Of a DNA stretch of 64,000 bases, positions 16,081 through 23,186 are shown one piece after another (position 1 is the stretch's first letter; every line of letters begins with the position of its first letter). Source of the stretch: UBA668 sp963720695 (GTDB taxonomy: Bacteria > Actinomycetota > Acidimicrobiia > Acidimicrobiales > Ilumatobacteraceae). The stretch is taken from positions 186,001-250,000 of the forward strand of contig CAVRGG010000003.1 of the NCBI GenBank assembly GCA_963720695.1, written 5' to 3'. The notes below the pieces were generated by a model. The model was not told the DNA's origin. It made no database searches and worked only from the letters and a program-made list of their open reading frames with translations. The position numbers and the translations under genes are program-made.

Positions 16081-16761
16081 TCAGTTCTTCGGAGCGCCCG
16101 CTGGGATCGCCCATTCGGAGTAGCCACCCACGCCGTTCGGATGAAGAGTCGGCCAAAAGGCTGAACCCGGAGTGTGCTGGGCTTTCGGCACCAGCTGCAT
16201 GACGCCCGTCTCTCCACCGGTGTTGGCGCTCGGTGCGTGATGCCAAGTCCAACCGTCGGGAGTCTGTCGACCGCCGGCGGCGCCAACCGAGTCCTGGACA
16301 CCTGGAATCATCGAGTCCATCTGCGAAGCAAAGGCAGGGTCCGCCGCCATCGCTTCGTCGAGCGCCTGGTTGGCCCGATTGAAGTGGACGGACCTCGATC
16401 GTCCTAGCACCGACGAATCGAGCTGGGTCTCAGACGCGACGCTGTACTGCCCGCCAGAACCGGCCGCTTCTGTGGCAACAACTCGCGCGTAGGGAGTCGT
16501 AGATGCACCGCGAGCCTGCGTTGAGGGCAAGGCAGACCACTCCCGCAGGCCCGTGAACTGCGTCGATCCGGAATCGGCGCCTCCACTCGCGCGAACGTCA
16601 ACGCGCGCGACGGTGGTGACGTCGTACACGTAGCTGGTCTCCGCACCTGCTGTCGTAGGTCCGAGTCCGACAAGGGCGACGACCACAGCAAGCACCGCCG
16701 ACGTCACATGTCGAAGACCTCCCTTCGGCCGTCGGCAAGCTGTCGCGGACACTCTGCTCAC
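16081..16761 (-). CDS. secreted toxin with C-terminal WHH-type HNH nuclease domain
   Basis: The 226-residue protein has a signal peptide (residues about 18-40, ending GPTTAGA), the shared leader (TSYVYDVTTVARVDVRASG at 42-60, then GASTTPYARVVATEA at 85-99) and an HNH/Endo VII domain at about 120-222. The latter has VHFNRANQALDEAMAADP, WTWHH at 171-175, MQLVPKAQH at 188-196 and LHPNGVGGYSEW at 206-217, which are the marks of the WHH nuclease toxin family. It should cleave DNA in competitor cells. GTG 16761 overlaps the stop of a 32-aa ORF (GTGA). Imm1 follows as the probable antitoxin. Confidence 0.8.
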   Translation of the reverse strand: MSRVSATACRRPKGGLRHVTSAVLAVVVALVGLGPTTAGAETSYVYDVTTVARVDVRASGGADSGSTQFTGLREWSALPSTQARGASTTPYARVVATEAAGSGGQYSVASETQLDSSVLGRSRSVHFNRANQALDEAMAADPAFASQMDSMIPGVQDSVGAAGGRQTPDGWTWHHAPSANTGGETGVMQLVPKAQHTPGSAFWPTLHPNGVGGYSEWAIPAGAPKN

Positions 16762-16856
16762 CAGTCGAGCTTGCCCGCGCGGTACGACCGCAGCGTGTAC
16801 TTGGTGCTCAGTGCATGGAGCCCAGCCCCGACTTCCAGCCGTGCGCGTCCACGCAT
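16758..16856 (-). CDS. 32-residue ORF between immunity and WHH toxin genes
   Basis: An ATG at 16856 opens one base after the stop of the 81-aa immunity gene, and the frame closes with TGA overlapping the GTG of the WHH toxin. The peptide starts MRGRARLEVGAGLHALSTKY and ends GKLDW. The tight spacing on both sides suggests it was once, or still is, translated as part of the operon. It is too short to assign. It may be the C-terminal end of a lost immunity protein, or a translational spacer. Confidence 0.4.
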   Translation of the reverse strand: MRGRARLEVGAGLHALSTKYTLRSYRAGKLDW

Positions 16857-16857
16857 G

Positions 16858-17103
16858 TCAGTCGAAATCCGTTCGTGCGGCTTCCACGAAGGCGACGATG
16901 GCACGGTGCACTCGCCGCACATCTTCTGCTGATCCTTCGCACCACTGGAGCACGTCGGGCTCCGATCCCGTGACGCGGACGGAGCCGGCGATCTGGCTGA
17001 AATGAAACTCGGCGAGGACGTCGTCCTTCGTTTGAGTGTCTAGGAACTCGACTTCGACTCGGCTGTTCGGCAGCAGTCGCATGGTGCGAAGCGCGAGCCT
17101 CAT
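16858..17103 (-). CDS. putative immunity protein for the cysteine-protease toxin
   Basis: The 81-residue protein starts MRLALRTMRLLPNSRVEVEF and ends AIVAFVEAARTDFD. It looks like a small alpha/beta protein with charged strands (VEVEFLDTQTKDD, SVRVTGSEPD) and a C-terminal helix. I recognise no family. The ATG shares one base with the toxin stop (TGATG), so it is translationally coupled directly downstream of the papain-like toxin, which is the main reason to call it the immunity gene. Confidence 0.6.
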   Translation of the reverse strand: MRLALRTMRLLPNSRVEVEFLDTQTKDDVLAEFHFSQIAGSVRVTGSEPDVLQWCEGSAEDVRRVHRAIVAFVEAARTDFD

Positions 17104-17789
17104 CAGAAGATCCCGTGGCTGACGTACTGGTCGATCCATGAGGACGACACTGGATATGTGACCCCGCCCCATGGATCCCGAACGAGGAAGCCTCCGGGGC
17201 CTATCGGCTCGGTGACCACGAAATGGCCAGGCAGCCTCGGCGCTTGAAGGCGCGCGATCATCGGTCCCTGCTCGGCTTGCGCGATCGCGTCTGCTCCTGA
17301 GTTGAACCCGACCGACTGCTTCCCTAGGGCGTCGGCGAGCGCCTCGGGACTGGTCCACTCGCCGACCTTCTCCAGCAGTTGCGCCTCGGTCGTTGCCCCG
17401 CCTGACAGCATCTGGCCGCAAGCGGCTCCGCAGCTACCCCCAAGTGACTGCGCTACCGCTCCACCGGGGGAAGGAGACGCCAACGCGTCGCCGACCCACG
17501 GGCCGGAGCCAGAGCCGGCTGCCGTGTCTGTGGCGATGAATGAGTGGGGCGAGGTCGTAGACGTGCCTGGAGCCCCGACGGATGGCGAATCGGACGCCTC
17601 CGGCGCGCTCTTGAGCTGCGCCGGACTGACCTCGGCATCTCTGACCTCGTGAACGTGAACGCGCGCGATGGCCGACGCGTCGTAGGTGAAGGTGGCTGCG
17701 TTGAGGGCCGTCGTAGGTGCAGCGGCAGAGATCGCGATGCCGGCAACAAGTGCGAATAGCCCCCTCAGCAGGCGGGCGATCGTACTCAT
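17103..17789 (-). CDS. secreted toxin with C-terminal papain/C39-like cysteine protease domain
   Basis: The 228-residue protein has a signal peptide (residues 1-31, LFALVAGIAISAAAPTTALN), the shared leader (ATFTYDASAIARVHVHEV at 32-49, then APGTSTTSPHSFIATDTA at 73-90) and a small peptidase domain from about 112. Cys120 lies in QSLGGSCGAACGQ, His189 in LPGHFVVTEP and Asp205 in FLVRDPWGG, the Cys-His-Asp order of papain- and C39-like proteases used as polymorphic toxins. The target protein is unknown. Its ATG overlaps the SUKH-like gene by 4 bases and an 81-aa immunity candidate follows. Confidence 0.75.
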   Translation of the reverse strand: MSTIARLLRGLFALVAGIAISAAAPTTALNAATFTYDASAIARVHVHEVRDAEVSPAQLKSAPEASDSPSVGAPGTSTTSPHSFIATDTAAGSGSGPWVGDALASPSPGGAVAQSLGGSCGAACGQMLSGGATTEAQLLEKVGEWTSPEALADALGKQSVGFNSGADAIAQAEQGPMIARLQAPRLPGHFVVTEPIGPGGFLVRDPWGGVTYPVSSSWIDQYVSHGIF

Positions 17790-18388
17790 CCGCCCACCAA
17801 GGCGGTCTCTGCGAAGAACCGCCAGTTGCGCATCTGCTCTTCGTCGAGGTTGAAGCTCTCAAGTGACTCGAGGAAGTCCTCGACTGGCAGCCAGCCGTCA
17901 GCGCCTTCAAAGACCATCTGGTCCAACCGGCCAGCCGCAACCAACAACTGCTCGAACGACTTCGCGACGCGCGTCAACTGAGGGCGGGGGCCAGCGCCGA
18001 GATCTAGCCGCAGCACCTGACCCTCAGCGCCTTCGTCGCGGAGGTCCAACAGCAGCGGGTCGCCCTCGTAAGCGCCGACGAGCCGCAAGGCCGCCGGTAC
18101 TTCCATGGCAAGCCGTTCAGCCTTTGTACGAATGAGAGCGTCCACCAGAGTCTCGCCCTGCTGCATCGGCGGAGCGAGCTCGAAGTACCCGACGGCGACG
18201 CCGGCCAGATTGAACGACACGATGCATTGGCGATAGCTCTCCGGCACCTTCCCCCACAAGACCGAAAGCCGACTCAGGTCTTCCTCTGTCACCGTTGACG
18301 GTTCGAGTCGCACGCGAGATGCAAGGCGCGGGAATCTGCCCGCAACTCGGCGACAGTGTTCGGCGAGCTGGCTGAGCGAGTCAATCAT
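17786..18388 (-). CDS. SUKH (SMI1/KNR4)-like immunity protein
   Basis: The 200-residue protein fits the SUKH fold pattern: an N-terminal helical part, VTEEDLSRLSVLWGKVPESY, a middle strand region (GVAVGYFELAPP), then VGAYEGDPLLLDLR, GQVLRLDLG and a terminal SFEQLLVAAG helix. SUKH proteins are immunity factors, frequently for HNH-type nuclease toxins. It begins ten bases after an HHH-motif nuclease gene with a GAGG site, and overlaps the next toxin by 4 bases (ATGA). Its partner is therefore more likely the upstream HHH domain than the downstream protease. Confidence 0.6.
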   Translation of the reverse strand: MIDSLSQLAEHCRRVAGRFPRLASRVRLEPSTVTEEDLSRLSVLWGKVPESYRQCIVSFNLAGVAVGYFELAPPMQQGETLVDALIRTKAERLAMEVPAALRLVGAYEGDPLLLDLRDEGAEGQVLRLDLGAGPRPQLTRVAKSFEQLLVAAGRLDQMVFEGADGWLPVEDFLESLESFNLDEEQMRNWRFFAETALVGG

Positions 18389-18398
18389 CGCAGTGTCC

Positions 18399-18704
18399 TC
18401 AGCACGTCGAGTGCCAGATCGAGTAGCCGGGAGTACCCCCGTGGACCGAGGCAGGCAAGGGCACCGCAACGGGTCCACAGTCAAGGTGATGGTGGACCAA
18501 CGTCTCCCCCTCGTTGACCGAAGTCTCAGGGAACGTCTGCATCCAGTGCTCGTCGACGATTGGCGATCGCCCTGACGCGATCAGATCTTGGTTCGTCTCG
18601 TCGCATGTGCACTCCCAGAGGACTCGGATCGTCCGCAAACTACCGGATGCCAGAAAGCTGACCGCAGCAATTGCCCCGAGATCGACAGTCACAGGACCTG
18701 CCAT
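18399..18704 (-). CDS. HHH-motif HNH nuclease domain lacking the leader
   Basis: The 101-residue frame from ATG 18704 ends in SVNEGETLVHHHLDCGPVAV, PLPASVHGG and PGYSIWHSTC. The HHH triplet, a downstream histidine and the GYS-W tail resemble HNH/Endo VII nuclease toxins of the HHH class. Unlike the other toxins here it has no signal peptide or YxYD leader, and the right direct repeat begins only 63 bases upstream. It may be a toxin tip cut from its leader during island insertion, or an orphan cassette that recombines onto other toxins. A GTG (codon 5) could also serve as start. Confidence 0.5.
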   Translation of the reverse strand: MAGPVTVDLGAIAAVSFLASGSLRTIRVLWECTCDETNQDLIASGRSPIVDEHWMQTFPETSVNEGETLVHHHLDCGPVAVPLPASVHGGTPGYSIWHSTC

Positions 18705-18755
18705 TTTGCAGCCGTGCAACTGTCGGTGACAGCTGAAAGCGGGCGCTCTTGCCGG

Positions 18756-18845
18756 TCAATGAGAGAGGATCGCGAGTGGGAACCACGACACACGTGGCAG
18801 CGTCGGATGGGGCGAGGGCGTTCGTCGACATGCGCCATTATCCAC
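18756..18845 (-). pseudogene. 5'-end fragment of the MFS transporter gene
   Basis: From a GTG at 18845, preceded by the same GGAG spacing as the intact gene, the frame reads VDNGACRRT, then LPRVSWFPLAI, matching the MFS N terminus at 14609-14532. It then leaves homology and stops at 18756. It looks like the original 5' end of the MFS gene, cut off by the island, and lies just upstream of the divergent permease gene. Confidence 0.65.
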
Positions 18846-18867
18846 GGCGACGCTCCGTCGTGCGGCA
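18768..18867. repeat. right 100-bp direct repeat bracketing the toxin island
   Basis: The segment matches 14532-14631 in the same orientation over 100 ungapped positions (87 identical by my count). The enclosed 4.1 kb holds the toxin-immunity genes. No integrase, transposase or tRNA gene is visible at either end. Confidence 0.8.
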
Positions 18868-18934
18868 TGCAACGACGGACGGGAGTGGTGGTGCGGCGGT
18901 TTGAAGGCCGGGCCGATCGGGAAACCCCTTCTCG

Positions 18935-20092
18935 ATGACCGTCGTACGCGCCGTGGGCCATGCCCTGCTGCTGTCGGGGGCGATGATGTGGGGCATCCTG
19001 TGGGCACTGATCCTCGGCTTCACGCTGTCGGCCATCGTCCAAGCGGTCGTGCGCCGTTCGACGATCACGAAGCTGATGGGCGACGACCGGCCGGCCACGC
19101 TCGCCAGATCGGCCGGTTTCGGCGCGGCGAGCTCGTCGTGCTCCTACGCGGCGGTCGCCCTCGCTCGCTCCCTGTTCCGCAAGGGCGCGAGCTTCACCGC
19201 GTCGATGGCGTTCCAGATCGCCAGCACGAACCTGGTGCTGGAGCTCGGGATCATCCTGACGTTGGTGATCAGTTGGCACTTCACGCTCGCCGAGTTCCTC
19301 GGGGGCATGTTGATGATCGCCGTCGTCGCACTCGTCTTCCGGTGGCGGCTGCGCGAGCCGATGGTCGACGCGGCGCGCGAACAGGCGAAGAAGGGACTCG
19401 CCGGCTCGATGGAAGGCCATGCGAACATGGACATGAGCGTCGAGGGTGACGGCTCGCTCGTGCACCGGCTCGTCTCGCCGAAGGGCTACACCTCGGTCGC
19501 GGCGATCTTCGTGATGGAGTGGGCCGCCGTCGTTCGCGACATCGTCATCGGCCTGTTGATCGCCGGAGCCGTGGGCGCGTGGGTCCCGGACACGTTCTGG
19601 CGCGCGTTCTTCCTCACCGGCCATCCCGTGCTCGCCAAGGTGTGGGGGCCGATCATCGGACCGGTCGTCGCCATGGCCAGCTTCGTCTGCTCGGTCGGCA
19701 ACGTCCCGCTCGCCGGCGTCCTCTGGAACGGCGGCATCAGTTTCGGTGGCGTCGTCAGCTTCCTGTTCGCCGACCTGATCATCCTTCCCATCATCGTCAT
19801 CTACGCCAAGTACTACGGGCGCAAGATGGCGGCGTTCCTCACCCTGTCCTTCTACGCGGCGATGGTGGGGACCGGCTTCGCGATCGAGCTCCTGTTCTCC
19901 GTCGCACACATCGTGCCCGCCGAGCGGGACGCGCAGGTCCGCTCCACCGGCATCACCTTCAACTACACGACGGTGCTGAACATCGTGTTCCTCGCGCTCG
20001 CCACGTTCCTCGTCGTGCGGTTCGTCCGCAACGGGGGCGTCGACATGCTGCGCCACATGAACGACGCGCCGGCCGACGACACGGGATCGTGA
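18935..20092 (+). CDS. ArsP/YraQ-family permease
   Basis: The 385-residue protein has eight or more membrane helices. It carries the conserved patch GFGAASSSCSYAAVALARSL followed by FRKGASFTASMAFQIASTNL, characteristic of permeases formerly called DUF318 (ArsP, YraQ). A second internal CSVGNVPLAGVLW motif mirrors the first half. ArsP members export trivalent organoarsenicals; many others have unknown substrates. The cysteine in SSSCSY would be available for a soft metal or metalloid. It is divergent from the MFS fragment and the right island repeat. Confidence 0.75.
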   Translation: MTVVRAVGHALLLSGAMMWGILWALILGFTLSAIVQAVVRRSTITKLMGDDRPATLARSAGFGAASSSCSYAAVALARSLFRKGASFTASMAFQIASTNLVLELGIILTLVISWHFTLAEFLGGMLMIAVVALVFRWRLREPMVDAAREQAKKGLAGSMEGHANMDMSVEGDGSLVHRLVSPKGYTSVAAIFVMEWAAVVRDIVIGLLIAGAVGAWVPDTFWRAFFLTGHPVLAKVWGPIIGPVVAMASFVCSVGNVPLAGVLWNGGISFGGVVSFLFADLIILPIIVIYAKYYGRKMAAFLTLSFYAAMVGTGFAIELLFSVAHIVPAERDAQVRSTGITFNYTTVLNIVFLALATFLVVRFVRNGGVDMLRHMNDAPADDTGS

Positions 20093-20095
20093 TCC

Positions 20096-21454
20096 TCAGG
20101 CCCCGTCGCGAACGGCCTCGTCGTCGCGAACGGCTTCGTCGCGAACGGACTCGTCGTCATGGTCGCGGTCGGCCGCCAGGTCCCGGCACAGCCGGTGGAC
20201 GACCAGCCCGACGACGAGCGGAACGACGACCACGGCGATCCGAGCGACCCACGTGACGGCCTCGACCGACACGTCGAACTTCTGCGCGATGACGTCCTGC
20301 CCGCCCCCCAGGAAGAGCACCACGTAGAACGCGAGCGTGGCGCTGCCGAGGGCGGTACGCGCGGGGCGGTCACGTGGGTGGTCGAGCAGATGGTGCTCGC
20401 CGTGGTCGTGGGTGACGCGACGCTCGATCGACGGCCACCCGTACAGCAGCGCGAACGTCAGGGTCGGGAAGATCACGCCGGGGATGATGATCTCGGGAAC
20501 CCGGTACCCGAACACGTGGAGCCGCACTGCCGGGATCACCCGCAGCGCGCCCTCGAGCCATCCCATGTACCAGTCCGGCTGTGCCGCCGTGGACACCGCC
20601 GACGGCTCGTAGGGTCCGTAGAGCCAGACGGGGTTGATCTGGAAGAGCCCGCCGAGCGCGGCGAGCAGCGCCACCACCACGAAGAAGAGACCGATGGAGC
20701 GCAACGCATAGGTCGGCCACAGTTGCGACCCGACCACGTTGTCCTCGGTGCGTCCCGGCCCGGGGAACTGTGTGTGCTTCTGCCGCCAGACGATCGCCAG
20801 GTGCGCCGTCAGCATCGCGACGATGATGCCCGGCACGATGAACACGTGGACGATGTAGAGCCGTGACGTGATGTCGGTCGCCGGGAACTCGCCGCCGAAC
20901 ACCAGGAACGCCAGGCGGGTGCCCACGAGCGGCACGGACAGCATCACCGAGTAGGCGATCCGCAGGCCGGTCCCCGAGAGCAGGTCGTCGGGCAGCGAGT
21001 ACCCGGCGAAGCCGTTGACGATGCTCAGGAGCAGCAGGGTGAGCCCGATGTACCAGTTCAGTTCCCGCGGCCGGCGGAAGGCACCGGTGAAGAAGATCCT
21101 GCAGAGGTGGACCACGATCGCGGCGATGAACACCAGCGCAGCCCAGTGGTGGATCTGGCGGATGAGCAGACCGTGGCGCACGTCGAAACTGGTGTGGAGG
21201 ACCGAGCGGTAGGCCTCGGACACGTGGGCACCGCGCAGTGGCGCGTACGAGCCCTGGTAGACGACGTCCTGGGGACTGGCGTGGAAGAAGAACGTGAGGT
21301 AGGTCCCGGTCGCGACGAGGACGATGAAGCAGTACAACGCGACCTCGCCGAGCATGAACGACCAGTGATCGGGGAAGACCTTGTTCAACGACTTGCGCGT
21401 GAACTTGGTCGTGCCGACCCGGTTGTCCAGCCAGCGGACGAGCGCCTTCACCAT
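20096..21454 (-). CDS. qcrB: cytochrome bc1 complex, cytochrome b subunit
   Basis: The 452-residue membrane protein is an actinobacterial QcrB. Heme ligands lie in RQIHHWAALVFIAAIVVH and in the later LYIVHVFIVPG and AHLAIVWRQKH stretch. The Qo-site motif reads PDWYM rather than PEWY, as usual for Actinobacteria. It oxidises menaquinol and passes electrons to the Rieske protein and to the second quinone site. Its ATG overlaps the ctaG stop by 7 bases, making it the last gene of the respiratory operon. The C terminus ends in a charged repeat (ESVRDEAVRDDEAVRDGA). Confidence 0.9.
   Translation of the reverse strand: MVKALVRWLDNRVGTTKFTRKSLNKVFPDHWSFMLGEVALYCFIVLVATGTYLTFFFHASPQDVVYQGSYAPLRGAHVSEAYRSVLHTSFDVRHGLLIRQIHHWAALVFIAAIVVHLCRIFFTGAFRRPRELNWYIGLTLLLLSIVNGFAGYSLPDDLLSGTGLRIAYSVMLSVPLVGTRLAFLVFGGEFPATDITSRLYIVHVFIVPGIIVAMLTAHLAIVWRQKHTQFPGPGRTEDNVVGSQLWPTYALRSIGLFFVVVALLAALGGLFQINPVWLYGPYEPSAVSTAAQPDWYMGWLEGALRVIPAVRLHVFGYRVPEIIIPGVIFPTLTFALLYGWPSIERRVTHDHGEHHLLDHPRDRPARTALGSATLAFYVVLFLGGGQDVIAQKFDVSVEAVTWVARIAVVVVPLVVGLVVHRLCRDLAADRDHDDESVRDEAVRDDEAVRDGA
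20105..20148. repeat. three copies of an 11-mer at the qcrB 3' end
   Basis: GTCGCGAACGG occurs at 20105-20115, 20123-20133 and 20138-20148 with short spacers. It encodes the repeated VRDEAVRD-type acidic tail of QcrB. This is simple tandem expansion in a disordered terminus. Confidence 0.8.
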
Positions 21455-22228
21455 GTCGGCACCGCCTCGTCCGTGCCGACCATCGACGAGGTCGGGCGCG
21501 GGCCTGCGGCCGGACTCGCGATCCACGACGCGAACAGGGCCACACCGCCGGCCACGGCGGCGATCCCGCCGAACGCCCACATGATGACGCCGGCCAGCTG
21601 CTGGTCGCGCACCGCATCGGCGGGACCGGAGGTGACGTACTCCGAGTACCACGGCGTCCTCGCGAGCGTCATCGCCACGCCGAACACGGTGACCGGCAGG
21701 GTGATGACGAACAGCCAGACGACGCTCGCACCGTGACGTGGAGTGGTGACGAGTGCCGCCCACGACATCGTCGCGGTGGCCAACAGCGTGACGTGCTCCA
21801 GCACGTGCAGCGGCTCGTGCAGCAGTGCCGCCTGATAGAACGCCGGCACGTGCCAGGTGAACAGGGTCGCCAACGCCACGACCGCAGCGAGGCCGACGAT
21901 CCAGGGACCTCGACGGCGGGGTAGGCGCCGCGACCCCTGCGGTGCAATCGCGTCGAGCAGCAGCTCGACAGGGCGCGACAGTGCGAGCAGCGGGGCGGCG
22001 ACCGACACGATGAGCAGGTGTTGCACCATGTGCCACGACAGCGATCGACTCGCCGCCGCGTCCACCGGCCCGAGCAACGCGAACGCCAGAGCCACCAGCG
22101 CAAGGTCGAACCAGAGCACGCGGCGGAGCTCGACCGGGCGGACGTCGCGCCGCGCCGGCGCGCACGACGAGCAGGGCGAAGGCGGCCGCGGCGAACACCA
22201 TCTGCAGGGGCAAGGTGCGCTCAGCCAT
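21448..22228 (-). pseudogene. ctaG: CtaG-like cytochrome oxidase assembly protein, interrupted by one extra base
   Basis: ATG 22228 opens MAERTLPLQMVFAAAAFALL, a membrane segment. The sequence homologous to caa3-type oxidase assembly proteins (VLWFDLALVALAFALLGPVD, WHMVQHLLIVSVAAPLLAL, FTWHVPAFYQAAL) lies in the other frame. The span is 781 bases, one more than a multiple of three. Deleting one base near 22150-22163 joins them as roughly VRAGARDVRPVELRR, giving about 259 residues. CtaG inserts copper into the oxidase. The overlaps at both ends are normal, so a sequencing or assembly error is as likely as true loss. Confidence 0.65.
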
Positions 22229-22593
22229 GGACCGTCACCAGGTACACGCCCTCGAGGACGATCAGAAGGAGGTTGCAGGAGCCGATGAACACGCCCATCC
22301 ATCCGAGGAACGCCGTCCGGCCGGTCGGCGAGGGGTCGGACTCCGCGCCGTCGATGTCGGGTCACGATGCGCCACGACGCGTAGGTCGCCCACCCCGCGG
22401 CCAGCGCGAGGACGATCGTGAGCCCGTCCATCACCCATCGCGCCCAGGGGTGCGAGTCGCGCTGGCCGGCCAGCGAGATCTCGGCCCCGACATGGACGAG
22501 CCAGAGGACGATGGTGCCGAACGTGACGATCCAGAGCGCGAGTCCCTCGTCGCGGTCCGCGGCGACCACCTGAGGACGGGCCGGCGCGTTCAT
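22221..22593 (-). pseudogene. small oxidase-associated membrane protein (ctaF-like), interrupted by one extra base
   Basis: The frame begins MNAPARPQVVAADRDEGLAL with two membrane segments (LWIVTFGTIVLWLVHVG, MDGLTIVLALAAGW). It then shifts: the expected continuation TGRTAFLGWMGVFIGSCNLL, ending LEGVYLVTVHG, is in the next frame. The span is 373 bases, and removing one G from the run at 22359-22361 restores about 123 residues with three helices. The repaired stop overlaps the ctaG start and the ATG overlaps the ctaE stop, as expected of an active operon gene. It probably is an oxidase subunit IV-like or accessory protein. Confidence 0.55.
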
Positions 22594-23186
22594 CGCAGGT
22601 GCGCCGACAGGTAGAGCGAGCTGAACACGGCGATCCACACGACGTCGACGAAGTGCCAGTAGAGGCCGAAGACGGTGACGGTGAGATGGCGCTCGGTGTC
22701 GAACCAGCCGAGCGCGGCCTTCAGTTGCACGACCACGCTCATCACCAGGCCCACCAGCAGGTGCAGACCGTGCAGACCGGTGATCACGATGAACAACGAG
22801 GCGTAGGCGTTGTCGGTCGCGGCGAACTCGAGGTGGGCGAACTCGTAGGCCTGATTGGCGACGAAGGCGACGCCCAGCAGGAAGCTCAGCAGCAGCGCGA
22901 CGCGGAGTTGGCCGACCCTGCCCCGACGGATCGCGGCCTCGCCCCAGAACAGCGGCAGGCTGCTTGCGAGGAGGACCACCGTGAAGACGGTGATCCGTGA
23001 CAGCTCCGGAGGGTGGATGCCACCCTGTGGCCAGGTGTCCGACGTCGCCCGGACGAAGAAGTAGGCCGACAGCAGCGCGCCGAACACGGTGGCCTCGGTG
23101 GCGATGAGGATCACCATGCCCCAGAGGCCGGGCGGGCGGGTGCGCGCCGACTGCGTCGCGTCGCGCTGCAGGGACGTCGTGCTCAC
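22590..23186 (-). CDS. ctaE: cytochrome c oxidase subunit III
   Basis: The 198-residue protein has five membrane helices, with the subunit III marks WGMVILIATEATVFGALLSA, ANQAYEFAH, TGLHGLHLLVGLVM and YWHFVDVVWIAVF. It stabilises the catalytic subunit and the proton path. The GTG start at 23186 overlaps the ctaD stop by 4 bases (GTGA), and its own stop overlaps the next ATG. Confidence 0.9.
   Translation of the reverse strand: MSTTSLQRDATQSARTRPPGLWGMVILIATEATVFGALLSAYFFVRATSDTWPQGGIHPPELSRITVFTVVLLASSLPLFWGEAAIRRGRVGQLRVALLLSFLLGVAFVANQAYEFAHLEFAATDNAYASLFIVITGLHGLHLLVGLVMSVVVQLKAALGWFDTERHLTVTVFGLYWHFVDVVWIAVFSSLYLSAHLR

Noticed and set aside
20105..20148. Repeats of GTCGCGAACGG as a CRISPR or regulatory array.
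   Set aside because: Only three copies with 4-7 base spacers, in frame at the qcrB 3' end. It is a coding tandem repeat.
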